Assembly: GCF_013170805.1 (NCBI RefSeq)
Contig: NZ_CP051293.1
Coordinates: forward strand, 5,090,001 to 5,154,000
From: Mesorhizobium sp. NZP2077
Lineage (GTDB): Bacteria; Pseudomonadota; Alphaproteobacteria; Rhizobiales; Rhizobiaceae
Length of the DNA stretch: 64,000 bases
Direction of reading: 5' to 3'
The translations under genes and the position numbers were made by a program. A model generated the notes under the pieces. The model ran no database searches, had not been told where the DNA came from, and saw nothing but the letters and a program-made list of their open reading frames with translations. Positions 27,046 to 35,564 of this stretch are shown piece after piece. Numbering within the stretch: position 1 is the stretch's first letter; every line of letters begins with the position of its first letter.

Positions 27046-27894
27046 CTACTCTCCGGCCAGCCATTCCAGCGACCAGTGCGCCGGCTTTTCCACGGCGAGC
27101 AATCTGTGCAGTGCGGGCAACACGGTTCGCAATTCGCCTTCCAGCGTGAAGGGCGGGTTGACCACAACCATGCCGCTGCCGTCGAGGCTGGGCTCAGAAG
27201 AGGCCGGCCTGATCTCGAATTCTATGTCGAGTATCTTCGGGATGCCGGATTGCTTCAGCGCTTTCCTGAAGGCGATGATCGCCCGGCGGTCCTTGATTGG
27301 ATACCACAGCGCATAGATGCCGCCCGGCCAGCGCTTGTGCGCGGTTATGAGCCCGTCGACGAGGCGGTCGAACTCGCCCGCCTCCTCGAAGGGCGGATCG
27401 ATCAGCACCAGGCCGCGCTTTTCCTTCGGCGGCAGATGGGCGCCGAGCGCCAGCCAGCCATCGAGCTCGATGATACGGGCCTGAAAATCACCGGCAAAGA
27501 GTGTCCTCAGCTTCGCGGCATCCTTGGGATGCAGTTCGATCGCCGACAGCCGATCCTGCTTGCGCATCAGATGCCGCGCGATCAGTGGCGAGCCCGGATA
27601 TTTCTGGATGCCGCCCTCGGGATTGAGCGACCGAACCGCCTCCAGATAGGGCGCCAGCAGTGCCGCCACAGGCGCGGCGAACGAGGCGTCGATCAACCTG
27701 CCGATCCCGCCTTGCCACTCGCCGGTCTTCTGCGCCTCGAGTGACGACAGATCGTAGCGGCCAATGCCGGCATGGGTGTCGACGACGCGAAACGACTTGT
27801 CCTTCTGCTTCAGATACTCGAGCAGGCGTGTCAGCAAGACATGCTTGACGACGTCGGCGAAATTTCCGGCGTGGTAGGCGTGACGGTAGTTCAC
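27046..27894 (-). CDS. rlmJ: 23S rRNA (adenine(2030)-N6)-methyltransferase
   Basis: A 282-aa SAM-dependent methyltransferase that modifies A2030 of 23S rRNA. MNYRHAYHAGNFADVVKH is the diagnostic N-terminus, VVDTHAGIGRYDL binds SAM, and LVLIDPPFEE is the catalytic DPPF motif. Length matches the family. The GTG start overlaps the stop of the upstream membrane-anchored gene as GTGA, so the two are coupled. Confidence 0.95.
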   Translation of the reverse strand: MNYRHAYHAGNFADVVKHVLLTRLLEYLKQKDKSFRVVDTHAGIGRYDLSSLEAQKTGEWQGGIGRLIDASFAAPVAALLAPYLEAVRSLNPEGGIQKYPGSPLIARHLMRKQDRLSAIELHPKDAAKLRTLFAGDFQARIIELDGWLALGAHLPPKEKRGLVLIDPPFEEAGEFDRLVDGLITAHKRWPGGIYALWYPIKDRRAIIAFRKALKQSGIPKILDIEFEIRPASSEPSLDGSGMVVVNPPFTLEGELRTVLPALHRLLAVEKPAHWSLEWLAGE

Positions 27895-28502
27895 TTGGCC
27901 CCCCTGCCCCAGCGCGGCGGCGGCGGTTGCGAGTTCGGGTTGCCCGGCCGGCTGCCACCGGAACGCAATGAGAGCAGGAAGCCGATCAAACCGATCGCCA
28001 TCAGGGAGAAGCCGACCGGCCGCGCACGCCGGTCGGTTTCGCCGACACCGGAGCGCAGGATGAGATCGACCGCGCGCATCGGAATGTCTTCGGCATCACC
28101 CGGGCCAACGGTGAAAACATAGGGGCCGGGACTGACGGTCGCGATCACGCCGCCCTCATCGCGAAAGATCTTGTCCGGCAACTGCGGGCTGACCTGGCGC
28201 GGATTGTCGACATGGTTGAACTGCAACGTCGAGGCAAGCACCGTGCGGCCATTGCTGGCGGCGGTCAGCGTCAACACCGTGCGCTGCTGCGACACGATGC
28301 GTTCGGCCCGCGCGGTGAGATCGACCAATATCCGCACCGGCGCGTCGCGGCCTACGAGCGACACGGTCAACGGCTTGAAGCGGCCTTGCTCATAGACGCG
28401 CCATGTGCCGATCTCGCGGCCGGAAAAATTGGTCATCGCCCAGGGATAGATGAGGCTGATGCCGGTGCCGGCCAGCAGGATCAGGACAAACAGAAAGCGC
28501 AT
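27891..28502 (-). CDS. membrane-anchored protein of unknown function, 203 aa
   Basis: A 203-aa protein with one hydrophobic helix at each end (FLFVLILLAGTGISLIYPWAM, about 3-23; FSLMAIGLIGFLLSL, about 165-179) and a roughly 135-residue periplasmic domain between. The middle (TVLTLTAASNGRTVLASTLQF; FTVGPGDAEDIPMRAVDLILR) looks like an immunoglobulin-like beta sandwich. The cytosolic tail is proline/arginine-rich. It is coupled to rlmJ by a 4-nt overlap. I do not recognise a named family. Confidence 0.7.
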   Translation of the reverse strand: MRFLFVLILLAGTGISLIYPWAMTNFSGREIGTWRVYEQGRFKPLTVSLVGRDAPVRILVDLTARAERIVSQQRTVLTLTAASNGRTVLASTLQFNHVDNPRQVSPQLPDKIFRDEGGVIATVSPGPYVFTVGPGDAEDIPMRAVDLILRSGVGETDRRARPVGFSLMAIGLIGFLLSLRSGGSRPGNPNSQPPPPRWGRGAK

Positions 28503-28539
28503 TCAGACAGTCACCTTGTAATCGCACCTTGCTGGACAA

Positions 28540-29199
28540 CTAGCTTGCGTTGGCGCCGTCGCGCAGGCGTTCCATCTCGTCCAGCAGCATGTCGAGGCCG
28601 AGCTCGAATGTCTTGTCGAATTCGGCCGTGCCAAAAAAAGAGCCGGCGGCCATGACGTTGGGAAAATCCCGGGCGAGTTGCTCGTCGCTGACCGTGTTCA
28701 CCGCCGACGGCCCCTTGGCATAGCCTGCGTGCTCGTCCAGCACCGCGCCCATCAGATAATAGCCGACGGCACGGAACAGTCTGGCGCTGAGTTCAGTATC
28801 GAAGCCGCCATCCCTGAACAGGCCGATAACGCCGTTCAACCAGGCAAGGCAGGTCGGCGAGTTCATGCGGTAAGTGACGAAGAAAGTGGCATAGGCCGGA
28901 TGGTCTCGGCCGATGCGGCGAAAATCCTCGATGGCGATGCGCATCCTTTGCCGCCACGGCAGGCTGGCGGCGGGCATTGCAAGCGCACCGACCAGCCGGT
29001 CGACCAGCGCTTCATGCAAATGCGCCACCGAAGGAAAGTGATGGTAGATGCTCATCGCCTCGCAGCCGAGCGCCGCGGCCAGCTTGCGCATCGAAAAGCC
29101 GGCAAGCCCCTCGCGCTCGATCACCTCGAAGGCGGCATCCTCAATCATTTCGCGCGACAGGCGTCCACGCACTCGCTTTTCTTTGATCGATGAATCCAT
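28540..29199 (-). CDS. TetR family transcriptional regulator
   Basis: A 219-aa repressor. The N-terminal HTH is standard (MIEDAAFEVIEREGLAGFSMRKLAAALGCEAMSIYHHFPSVAHL, given here in outline), followed by a C-terminal ligand and dimer domain of the TetR_C-like type. The ATG at 29197-29199 is preferred; a TTG five codons upstream at 29214 would run into the operator. Two palindromic sites with CTTAC-N3-GTAAG lie in the 85-nt gap to the divergent carboxymuconolactone decarboxylase-like gene, so it most likely represses itself and that gene. Confidence 0.92.
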   Translation of the reverse strand: MDSSIKEKRVRGRLSREMIEDAAFEVIEREGLAGFSMRKLAAALGCEAMSIYHHFPSVAHLHEALVDRLVGALAMPAASLPWRQRMRIAIEDFRRIGRDHPAYATFFVTYRMNSPTCLAWLNGVIGLFRDGGFDTELSARLFRAVGYYLMGAVLDEHAGYAKGPSAVNTVSDEQLARDFPNVMAAGSFFGTAEFDKTFELGLDMLLDEMERLRDGANAS

Positions 29200-29214
29200 G
29201 GCGTCGCTTGACAA

Positions 29215-29259
29215 CTTACACTGTAAGGTTCATTTTCCGCATCACCTTACTTCGTAAGG
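29215..29259. promoter_or_regulatory. Twin TetR-type operators
   Basis: CTTAC-ACT-GTAAG (29215-29227) and CTTAC-TTC-GTAAG (29246-29258, extended to CCTTAC...GTAAGG) are two perfect 5-6 bp palindromes whose starts are 31 bp apart, about three helical turns. They lie between the divergent TetR and AhpD-like genes and can repress both. Confidence 0.85.
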
Positions 29260-29284
29260 CTAACAAAGACCAGAGGAGAATGTC

Positions 29285-29755
29285 ATGTCTGCCAGTCGCA
29301 TTCTTTCATCCGTGCCTTCTTCCATACGCAACACCTGCCTGCTTGCTGCTGCCGGCTGCGCGCTGGCTCTGGCCACGGCACCTGTCCAGGCCGACGACTA
29401 TGATGCAACCCTCAAGGACAACCAGTCGACCATGGGCGGGGTGCCCAGCTTTCTGAAACAGTTTCCCAAAGCCGGTCTGCCCGGTGCCTGGGCCGAGGTC
29501 AAGGCCATCGAACTCAGCGACAAGACGGCGCTGCCGCCAAAGGTCAAGTCGCTGATCTCGCTGGCGGTGGCGGCGCAGATTCCGTGCAACTATTGCATCT
29601 GGTCGGACACGCAGGACGCCAAGCGTGCCGGCGCCACCGACGAGGAAATCCAGGAGGCCGTGGCGATGGCCGCGCTGACCCGCCACTGGAGCACCATCTT
29701 CAATGGCATGCAGGTCGATTTCGACACATTCAAGAAGGAGATGGGCGGGCAGTAG
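29285..29755 (+). CDS. exported carboxymuconolactone decarboxylase/AhpD-like protein
   Basis: A 156-aa protein of the CMD/AhpD fold. The redox motif is C-x2-C in IPCNYCIWSDTQDAKRAG, with the usual downstream helix EEIQEAVAMAALTRHWSTIFNG and its histidine. Unlike most members it begins with a signal peptide (LLAAAGCALALATAPVQA, cleavage near residue 36), so it should act in the periplasm. AhpD-type proteins reduce peroxiredoxins or use the cysteines as a peroxidase. AGAGGAGA precedes the ATG at 29285. It is controlled by the adjacent TetR gene through twin operators. Confidence 0.87.
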   Translation: MSASRILSSVPSSIRNTCLLAAAGCALALATAPVQADDYDATLKDNQSTMGGVPSFLKQFPKAGLPGAWAEVKAIELSDKTALPPKVKSLISLAVAAQIPCNYCIWSDTQDAKRAGATDEEIQEAVAMAALTRHWSTIFNGMQVDFDTFKKEMGGQ

Positions 29756-29846
29756 GGTGTTCGGGCCCGAAGCGGGCGACCGCATCCGGGTAGATCCGTG
29801 CCCAATCGATGACAGGATAGTGATGCCGTATTGTCGGCCCTCGCCA

Positions 29847-29877
29847 GGGGACGGCCCGCGGATTATGGGCCGTCCCC
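29847..29877. terminator. Strong hairpin after the AhpD-like gene
   Basis: A perfect 11-bp stem, GGGGACGGCCC / GGGCCGTCCCC, closes on a 9-nt loop about 90 nt past the AhpD-like stop. Six T residues follow, but 12 nt later, so it is a probable rather than classic terminator. The remaining gap up to 30068 holds nothing else I can support. Confidence 0.55.
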
Positions 29878-30068
29878 TGATTCAGGCATTTTTTGCAACC
29901 CGTCGCGTCGAGGTGCCCTTCCGCACATACGCGATCGCGCAATGGACGGTGCTCTCTACCTATGCGCTCAATGCGATTGCAGAAATGACCGATATTGCGG
30001 CACAAAATGGACATGTCGGCGTTTTCCGGCAAAACCGGTGATCCGCGCCCTGCGAATGAGAGGCCTTT

Positions 30069-30296
30069 ATGCGCAGAGCCTTCGAACAGTGGGATGGAAT
30101 AAAGTCGCAATCGAAGCCCGCCTCTACGACGCGGTTTTCCGTTCAGCTTTTGGCTATTGGCTTCTTTTCCACCATTGCCGGATGCGATTCGTCCTCTTTT
30201 CATAAAGAAATATTGGCCAAATATCTGCATCCAGACGTTTACATTTGCAGCCCGAGCGGCTTTGGCCAACAATCTAGTTGCACTCTAAAAATTTGA
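30069..30296 (+). CDS. small lipoprotein with C-terminal ICSPSGFGQ motif (copy A)
   Basis: A 75-aa protein. After a basic N-region, hydrophobic VQLLAIGFFSTIAGC ends in a lipobox with the acylated cysteine at C39, so the mature lipoprotein is only 37 residues. It ends YICSPSGFGQQSSCTLKI. The same C-terminal motif, I-C-x-P-S-G-F-G-Q-x3-C, ends two larger lipoproteins in this locus (32.9 and 34.7 kb), which shows that this short frame is a real gene. AGAGG lies 5-6 nt before the ATG. Function unknown; the paired cysteines may form a disulfide-closed loop. Confidence 0.72.
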   Translation: MRRAFEQWDGIKSQSKPASTTRFSVQLLAIGFFSTIAGCDSSSFHKEILAKYLHPDVYICSPSGFGQQSSCTLKI

Positions 30297-30504
30297 CATC
30301 CGCCAGGGGTCATCCAGGGCGGCTTTTCATTTAAGCATATTTCCTGGGATACATGCCGAGATGCGCAATGGAGTGGCGACCTCCACATCTTCAAGCGCCA
30401 AGCCCCCGACACTTCGTCAAATGGCCGATCCAAACTGTTGATTTGAAAAGAGTATCCTCTTCAAGCCTCACAGTCCGGCGTTGCGGGCCCAAACCCACCC
30501 GAGG

Positions 30505-30577
30505 GTTAACCATTCGCAAAATGTTGTAGTTAATCAACTACTAATTTAGTTGACTGGGATTTCCACAGGTATATTTT
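30505..30577 (+). promoter_or_regulatory. CtrA-box type promoter upstream of the UDP-xylose synthase gene
   Basis: A half-site TTAACCAT (30506-30513), then TTAA-N7-CTAA (30530-30544, one mismatch to the full CtrA box), then a -35 box TTGACT (30550-30555), a 16-nt spacer and TATTTT (30572-30577). The 51 bp from GTTAACCA to TTGACT align without gaps with the promoter of the GT2 synthase (34 of 51 identical). A palindrome GTAGTT-N4-AACTAC (30526-30541) overlaps it. Transcription would start about 30585, leaving a leader of about 250 nt. The rest of 30297-30836 shows no gene. Confidence 0.7.
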
Positions 30578-30836
30578 CAAGCTGTTGGGATGTGCAATTT
30601 GGGCGAGCAATCGACGATGATGGCACCGGGCGGGTGATCGCGATTTCGGGTGTGGATACGGGTGTGGGCAGCGGCACGTGAAAGCCGTGTAGCACCAGCC
30701 CGGCGAACCCAGAGAACAATTAACGCACATCATGTTGGCGAATCCGCCGATGCGGAGGGTTTGTCACGGTCTGAAGGCGCGGCCGGACTGTTTGTCCCGG
30801 CTCGGCGGTAGCGTGCGCGTTGCGTAAGGGGAAAGC

Positions 30837-31877
30837 ATGAGCAAGGTCATCAAGGTTCTGAAACTGGGCTCCGGAAGCGGTCAAAGGGAGCCCAACCAAA
30901 AACGACGTCGCGCCCTGGTTGCCGGAGGCGCAGGCTTCCTGGGGTCGCATCTGTGCGAACGACTGTTGCGGGATGGGTATGACGTCGTCGCGCTGGACAA
31001 TTTCCACACCGGAAAAGAATACAATCTCAATGCCCTTCTGCGCAATCCCAGGTTCAGCTGCATCGAGCACGACATCGTAGATCCGCTGCCTGTGGGCCTC
31101 GAGTGCGACGAGATCTACAATCTCGCCTGCCCTGCCTCTCCGCCGCACTATCAGGCGGACCCGATCCATACATTCAAGACCAGCGTGCTCGGTTCGCTAA
31201 ACCTTCTGGAGCTCGCGCGCCGGAACAATGCCAAGATATTCCAGGCCTCGACTTCGGAGGTCTATGGCGACCCGTTCGTGCACCCGCAGCCCGAGAGCTA
31301 TTTCGGCAATGTCAACACGCATGGACCGCGGTCCTGCTATGATGAAGGCAAGCGTTCGGCCGAAACCCTGTTCTTCGACTATTCGCGGACATATGGGCTC
31401 GACATCCGCGTTGCCCGTATCTTCAACACCTACGGTCGCCGCATGCAGCCCGATGACGGGCGCGTGGTCTCGAACTTCATCGTCCAGGCCCTGCGCGGCG
31501 AAGACCTGACCGTCTATGGCAGCGGCCTGCAGACCCGCTCCTTCTGTTATGCCGACGACCTGATCGAGGGCTTCATGCGGCTGATGAATACGCCGCGTGC
31601 GCCTGCCCATCCGGTCAATCTCGGCAATCCCGGCGAATTCACCATCATGGAGCTCGCGACGCTGGTCGTCGGCTACACCAGATCCCGATCGAAGATCGTG
31701 CATCGGCCGCTGCCGGTCGACGATCCCAGGCAGCGCAAACCGGATATTTCCTTCGCCAGGGACAATCTCGGCTGGGAGCCGAAGATCAACCTGGCCCAGG
31801 GGCTCGCGCACACCGTCGATTATTTCGATACCTTGCTCTACGGCAGCCGGATGATCACGGGGGCAGCGGCTTCATGA
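30837..31877 (+). CDS. UDP-glucuronate decarboxylase (UDP-xylose synthase)
   Basis: A 346-aa extended SDR enzyme that converts UDP-glucuronate to UDP-xylose using bound NAD. The cofactor motif GGAGFLG is at 30-36, STSE at 138-141, and the catalytic Y-x3-K at 168-172 in CYDEGKR. The substrate signature [23 protein letters not shown] and the stretch [15 protein letters not shown] are specific to the UXS branch. It overlaps the following epimerase by 4 nt. In Sinorhizobium meliloti a similar pair (Uxs1, Uxe1) makes UDP-xylose and UDP-arabinose, so this gene likely feeds pentose into the polysaccharide made by the GT2 synthase nearby. Confidence 0.9.
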   Translation: MSKVIKVLKLGSGSGQREPNQKRRRALVAGGAGFLGSHLCERLLRDGYDVVALDNFHTGKEYNLNALLRNPRFSCIEHDIVDPLPVGLECDEIYNLACPASPPHYQADPIHTFKTSVLGSLNLLELARRNNAKIFQASTSEVYGDPFVHPQPESYFGNVNTHGPRSCYDEGKRSAETLFFDYSRTYGLDIRVARIFNTYGRRMQPDDGRVVSNFIVQALRGEDLTVYGSGLQTRSFCYADDLIEGFMRLMNTPRAPAHPVNLGNPGEFTIMELATLVVGYTRSRSKIVHRPLPVDDPRQRKPDISFARDNLGWEPKINLAQGLAHTVDYFDTLLYGSRMITGAAAS

Positions 31878-32905
31878 GCCGACCGGCGATCCTGGTAACA
31901 GGCGGAGCGGGCTTCATCGGCAGTCACACCTGCAAGCTGCTCGCCGCCGCCGGCTATCTGCCCGTGGCCTTCGACAATCTGTGCCGAGGCAACCAGAAAT
32001 CCGTCACCTGGGGTCCGCTGGTCGTCGGCGATATCCGCGACCGGGATGCGCTGCGGGCGGCGATCGGGACATACAGGCCGACGTCGGTCATCCACTTCGC
32101 GGCGCTGGCCTATGTCGGGGAATCCGTTCACGAGCCTGCCGACTATTATTCGACCAATGTGGCCGGCACCGTCGCCGTGCTCGACGCGGCACGTGCGCAC
32201 GCCATTGAAAACATCATCTTCTCCAGCAGTTGCGCAACCTACGGCGTGCCGGAAGCATTGCCCGTTCGCGAAACCTCCTCGCAAAATCCGATCAGCCCTT
32301 ACGGGCGCACCAAGCTGATGGGCGAACAGATCATTGGCGACTATGCGTCGGCCTACGGGATGAAATTCGCAATCCTGCGGTATTTCAATGCCTGCGGCGC
32401 CGATCCCGACGGCGAAATCGGCGAGTGGCATTCGCCCGAAACGCATCTGGTTCCCAGGGTGCTGATGGCGGCGTCAGGCATCATCGACGAAATCGAGGTC
32501 TTCGGCACGGACTACGATACTCCGGACGGGACCTGCGTGCGCGACTATATCCATGTCAGCGATCTTGCCCGCGCCCACCTGAAAGCGCTCCAACACCTCG
32601 AGGGCGGCGGACAAAGCCTGGCAGTCAACCTTGGTACCGGGCGAGGCGTATCCATCAAGGAGATCGTACAGGCGGTAAGCCGGATAACCTCAAGACCGGT
32701 TCCGACCGTCTTCAGAGCCCGGCGCCTGGGAGACCCGGCCGAGCTCTATGCCGATCCGGGCAAGGCGCGTGCGCAGCTTGGCTTTGTGCCTGAGCTTTCC
32801 GACATCGACACGATCGTCAGGACGGCGGCGCCATTCTTCGGGTTGCAGACACAATCAGTGCAACTGCCGCCCAGCGAGGCGGCAGCGTCCGTCGCTGCTC
32901 GCTAG
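31874..32905 (+). CDS. GalE-family NDP-sugar 4-epimerase, likely UDP-xylose 4-epimerase
   Basis: A 343-aa extended SDR epimerase. It has [11 protein letters not shown] at the start, SSSCATYG at 117-124 and the catalytic Y143-x3-K147 ([10 protein letters not shown]). By sequence it would be called UDP-glucose 4-epimerase (GalE). Because its start overlaps the stop of a UDP-xylose synthase (ATGA), interconversion of UDP-xylose and UDP-arabinose is as likely; several bacterial enzymes do both. It ends 2 nt from the convergent lipoprotein copy B. A specific substrate cannot be read from the motifs. Confidence 0.88.
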   Translation: MSRPAILVTGGAGFIGSHTCKLLAAAGYLPVAFDNLCRGNQKSVTWGPLVVGDIRDRDALRAAIGTYRPTSVIHFAALAYVGESVHEPADYYSTNVAGTVAVLDAARAHAIENIIFSSSCATYGVPEALPVRETSSQNPISPYGRTKLMGEQIIGDYASAYGMKFAILRYFNACGADPDGEIGEWHSPETHLVPRVLMAASGIIDEIEVFGTDYDTPDGTCVRDYIHVSDLARAHLKALQHLEGGGQSLAVNLGTGRGVSIKEIVQAVSRITSRPVPTVFRARRLGDPAELYADPGKARAQLGFVPELSDIDTIVRTAAPFFGLQTQSVQLPPSEAAASVAAR

Positions 32906-32906
32906 A

Positions 32907-33332
32907 TCAGAGATAGCGCGGGTGGCAGCTTGCGCGTTGGCCAAATCCGCTGGGACTGCAGATATAAGGCGAACCGCCCAGCAACGGACCATCTTCGCCA
33001 GGATTAAAGGCGACCTTCACAGGCCCCGGCGTGCGAACCTTGGCCGGCTGTGGTGACGCAAAAGCATAATCACTTTCGGTCGTCTGTGCCGCGCTCGTCA
33101 TCAGAATCCGAGGCTCGATTCTGAGCGAATGAACCGTGGACATGGCGTAGACCGGCAGGGCCGCGGGTTTGCTGCGGATCGGGTGGACCACAGGCTTGAT
33201 GGAGACCGAATTGGTCTCGGTCGCATCCATACCCTGGCAGCCTGCAATCGCTGAGATCATCGCCACAATCGCAACAACAGATACTATATTTTTGCTTGGG
33301 CGAAATGCGCCCATTGCGGATTTGTTCATCAT
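32907..33332 (-). CDS. lipoprotein with C-terminal ICSPSGFGQ motif (copy B)
   Basis: A 141-aa lipoprotein. The signal ends in the lipobox AIAGC, giving a mature protein beginning CQGMDATETNS. The body is basic and low in complexity (PVVHPIRSKPAALPVY; TPGPVKVAFNPGEDG), and it ends GGSPYICSPSGFGQRASCHPRYL. It is clearly paralogous to copy C at 34.7 kb (MMNK start, GCQxMDAT after the lipobox, TTE-x2-YA, PxPVxV, and the same ending). GAGGGA precedes the double ATG at 33330-33332. The region 58 nt upstream resembles that of copy C. Function unknown. Confidence 0.82.
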   Translation of the reverse strand: MMNKSAMGAFRPSKNIVSVVAIVAMISAIAGCQGMDATETNSVSIKPVVHPIRSKPAALPVYAMSTVHSLRIEPRILMTSAAQTTESDYAFASPQPAKVRTPGPVKVAFNPGEDGPLLGGSPYICSPSGFGQRASCHPRYL

Positions 33333-33741
33333 ATGTCCCTCGTTATCAAGTATAAGCCAAGGGCGTATTGCGACACACATGCCTCCGTCGCTTCCACGCC
33401 GCGTGGCAACCACTCGCACATCGCGCACGAACATTAGACATCACTAATTATTAAATTTAATCAAAACCCTATGGTAAGCCCACCGCCTCGTCGTCCGTCA
33501 GATACAATTGAATGCGATCAATCAGCGTTCGGCGCGCCGGCTGCTCCACCGAACCGCTTGATGCTTCACCATAAGCGATTCGCAGGTGCCTTGACAGGCG
33601 CCGGCAAAGGCAACCTACTGTCAAAGCAGGGACGGATTTGGGGTCTGCTCTGCCGCCGCGATGGGTCTGGAGCGGATCGCGCAATGCGGACTGTGTCAAC
33701 GCTCATGCGCCGCATGCTACTGTCGGCTTAGCGGCCGAGAC
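33333..33741. other. Intergenic region with duplicated upstream element
   Basis: The part next to copy B (33391-33460) matches the region upstream of copy C in order and distance: CTTCCACGCCGCGTG, then AACCACT, CACATC and an AT-rich ATTAG...ATTATTAA block. Beyond 33480 I see no gene or clear signal before the DUF995 stop at 33742. Confidence 0.5.
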
Positions 33742-34335
33742 CTAATTCTTGGAATCGATCAGCTTGCGGGTCTCTTCGAACTGCGCGCTCTTGGTGTCGC
33801 CGGCTACGAATTTCCGGTATTCGTCGGAAGGATCCTCGGGAGTTCGCTTAAAACTGTACCATTCCCCATCCGGGTCCTTGCGCTGCTCAATGGTCTCGCC
33901 CTTGATGCGGTGGCTGTAGCAGGTGCGCTGCAGCTTGCCCTTATAGCTCTTGGACCGCCAGGCGACTTCCATGCACATCTGGCCGTCTTTGGTCACCAGC
34001 CACCTGCCCTCGGCGACGGAGGCTGAACCCTGCCCCGACGTCCACGCCCTGAGGGGTCGGCCGGCCTTTCCGAAATAGGCCGCTCCGTCTTTCCATAGCC
34101 ATGTGCGGTCGGTGTAGAGAAGCTGCAGCTCAAAAGCCGTCGGCACGGTGGCGGCTGCTTCCACAGGCTCCGGCTTCTTTTCGTCGGTCGCGTGAGCCAC
34201 TCCGACAAGCGCCAGCTGGCCACAAACGACTAGCAGAGGCACAAGCCATATGCGCCTGGCAGACTGGCCGCGTTCTTTACCTGCGCGAGGCCAGGGCAAC
34301 CCGGTCGAAACTGTCGGCGCAATCAGCGGTCGCAT
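33742..34335 (-). CDS. DUF995 family exported protein (first paralog)
   Basis: A 197-aa protein with a signal sequence (RRIWLVPLLVVCGQLALVGVAHA, cleavage about residue 50). The mature part carries the DUF995 pattern: LYTDRTWLWKDGAAYF, RAWTSGQGSASVAEGRW, a conserved cysteine in GQMCMEVAW, CYSHRIKG and DGEWYSF. The family is found mainly in rhizobia and its function is not known. A second paralog lies downstream of the GH26-like gene at 39 kb, so the two bracket the synthase. The ATG at 34333-34335 is chosen for its signal peptide. A possible promoter (TTGACA 34489-34494, TTAATG 34465-34470, 18-nt spacer) lies upstream. Confidence 0.8.
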   Translation of the reverse strand: MRPLIAPTVSTGLPWPRAGKERGQSARRIWLVPLLVVCGQLALVGVAHATDEKKPEPVEAAATVPTAFELQLLYTDRTWLWKDGAAYFGKAGRPLRAWTSGQGSASVAEGRWLVTKDGQMCMEVAWRSKSYKGKLQRTCYSHRIKGETIEQRKDPDGEWYSFKRTPEDPSDEYRKFVAGDTKSAQFEETRKLIDSKN

Positions 34336-34721
34336 GTCGGTTTTCGCATCTCGATCCAGCGTAGCGCCGACACAATCATGACCCAGGACGCGCCACCACG
34401 GAGCGTTCTCCCCATCGACGCAGCTCAGGTTCCCAAGCCGCGCAGTCAGCAACTGGCTTACGAGCATTAACAGCCGGGCAAAGACCGATGTCAACCTTTT
34501 GCGCCGTAACGAAGTGCTTCAGGCCAAGGGGGCGACAAGACCCCGCAAACGCGGGCCGATGTGAGACTTCGACATCAATCCACGAGAGCCGATCGAAGAG
34601 GATCGAAGGCGTTCGTCGATTGGTATCGGCACGAATGGAAATCCGGGCGCGATGGGTGGATGCGCGGCCCGCACCGCCTCCCCCTCTCGCGCTCGGATTC
34701 CAGTCCCCCGCCGAACTCCTG
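34336..34721. promoter_or_regulatory. Gap upstream of DUF995 gene with a possible promoter
   Basis: On the minus strand, TTGACA (34489-34494) and TTAATG (34465-34470) are 18 nt apart and point at the DUF995 gene. It has no match to the CtrA-type module of the neighbouring promoters. Nothing else is evident between this and the stop of lipoprotein copy C. Confidence 0.4.
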
Positions 34722-35138
34722 CTAGCGTGCGCGGCAAGCCGCGCGCTGGCCAAATCCGCTCGGACCGCAGATCCAGGGCGAATGGCCGAGGAATGGGCCG
34801 CCATCGCCGCCCAGCTTGTAAGAAACCCTCACCGGAGCAGGCTTGATGATCCCGGCCCGCTGTGGCCGTACGAAAGCGGCATAGGCCGTTTCGGTCGTGC
34901 GCGTCACGCTGGTCGTCTGCATGAGGCGCTTGCGGCTGAACACATGGGACCGCTTCTTGACGACGTAATGGATCTTCTTGACCGGCGCATGCACCGCAGG
35001 CTTGCCGGCGAGTGAGCCGGTCGTGGTCGCGTCCATGCTCTGGCAACCGGAAACCATCGAGATCAATGCAACGGCAGCTATAGACCAGGCATTTTTTCTG
35101 CCCTTAGCAACCAGACCCCTCATGACTTTGTTCATCAC
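34722..35138 (-). CDS. lipoprotein with C-terminal ICGPSGFGQ motif (copy C)
   Basis: A 138-aa lipoprotein, paralog of copy B. The signal ends SMVSGC and the mature part begins CQSMDATTTGS. A basic middle segment (PVKKIHYVVKKRSHVFSRKR) is followed by TTETAYAAF, PAPVRVSYKLGGDGG and the ending GHSPWICGPSGFGQRAACRAR. Its positive charge would suit contact with an acidic polysaccharide, which is inference. Start MMNK as in copy B. Function unknown. Confidence 0.82.
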   Translation of the reverse strand: MMNKVMRGLVAKGRKNAWSIAAVALISMVSGCQSMDATTTGSLAGKPAVHAPVKKIHYVVKKRSHVFSRKRLMQTTSVTRTTETAYAAFVRPQRAGIIKPAPVRVSYKLGGDGGPFLGHSPWICGPSGFGQRAACRAR

Positions 35139-35564
35139 CTATCCCCTGCCGATAAATGCAAGTCGATTGGACGCGGACATATTTTTCTTTGGTGTCTTCC
35201 GCGCCGTGTGAACGGCCAACCGCTATTCACATCATGGCTTAATATTAGGGGATACTTATTAACATTCGCGCAAACGGCATGGTCAGCACAGTATTTCGCG
35301 CTTCCATCGGATATGATTAAAATGCAAACATTGTTTGGTTGTATCTAGTGGCCTCTCGAGCCGCAAAACAGGTTCTCGCTCGAGGTTGCGCGGCGTGCCA
35401 TCAAAAAGGATTTCATTCCGACCGGCTCAGCCTAGTCGCCGTTGAGGACTGTGACTGTTGGCCGCAACGATCCTCACCCAAAAACGGCGGCAGTCGATCG
35501 ATAGAATTTCAATCATAAAGTTACTTGCTTGAACGACAGCTGTCTCGGGGCATTTCCATTCGAC
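35139..35564. other. Intergenic region between lipoprotein C and the GT2 synthase
   Basis: The first 120 nt hold the upstream element shared with copy B (CTTCCGCGCCGTGTG at 35196-35210, then AACCGCT, CACATC and ATTAG...ATTAA). The remainder is AT-richer than the genes around it. I see no small gene and no clear terminator for the synthase gene, whose stop lies at 35565. Confidence 0.45.

Noticed and set aside
29730..30272. A 180-codon minus-strand frame across the AhpD-like 3' end and lipoprotein A
   Set aside because: It overlaps two supported genes on the other strand and a strong hairpin.
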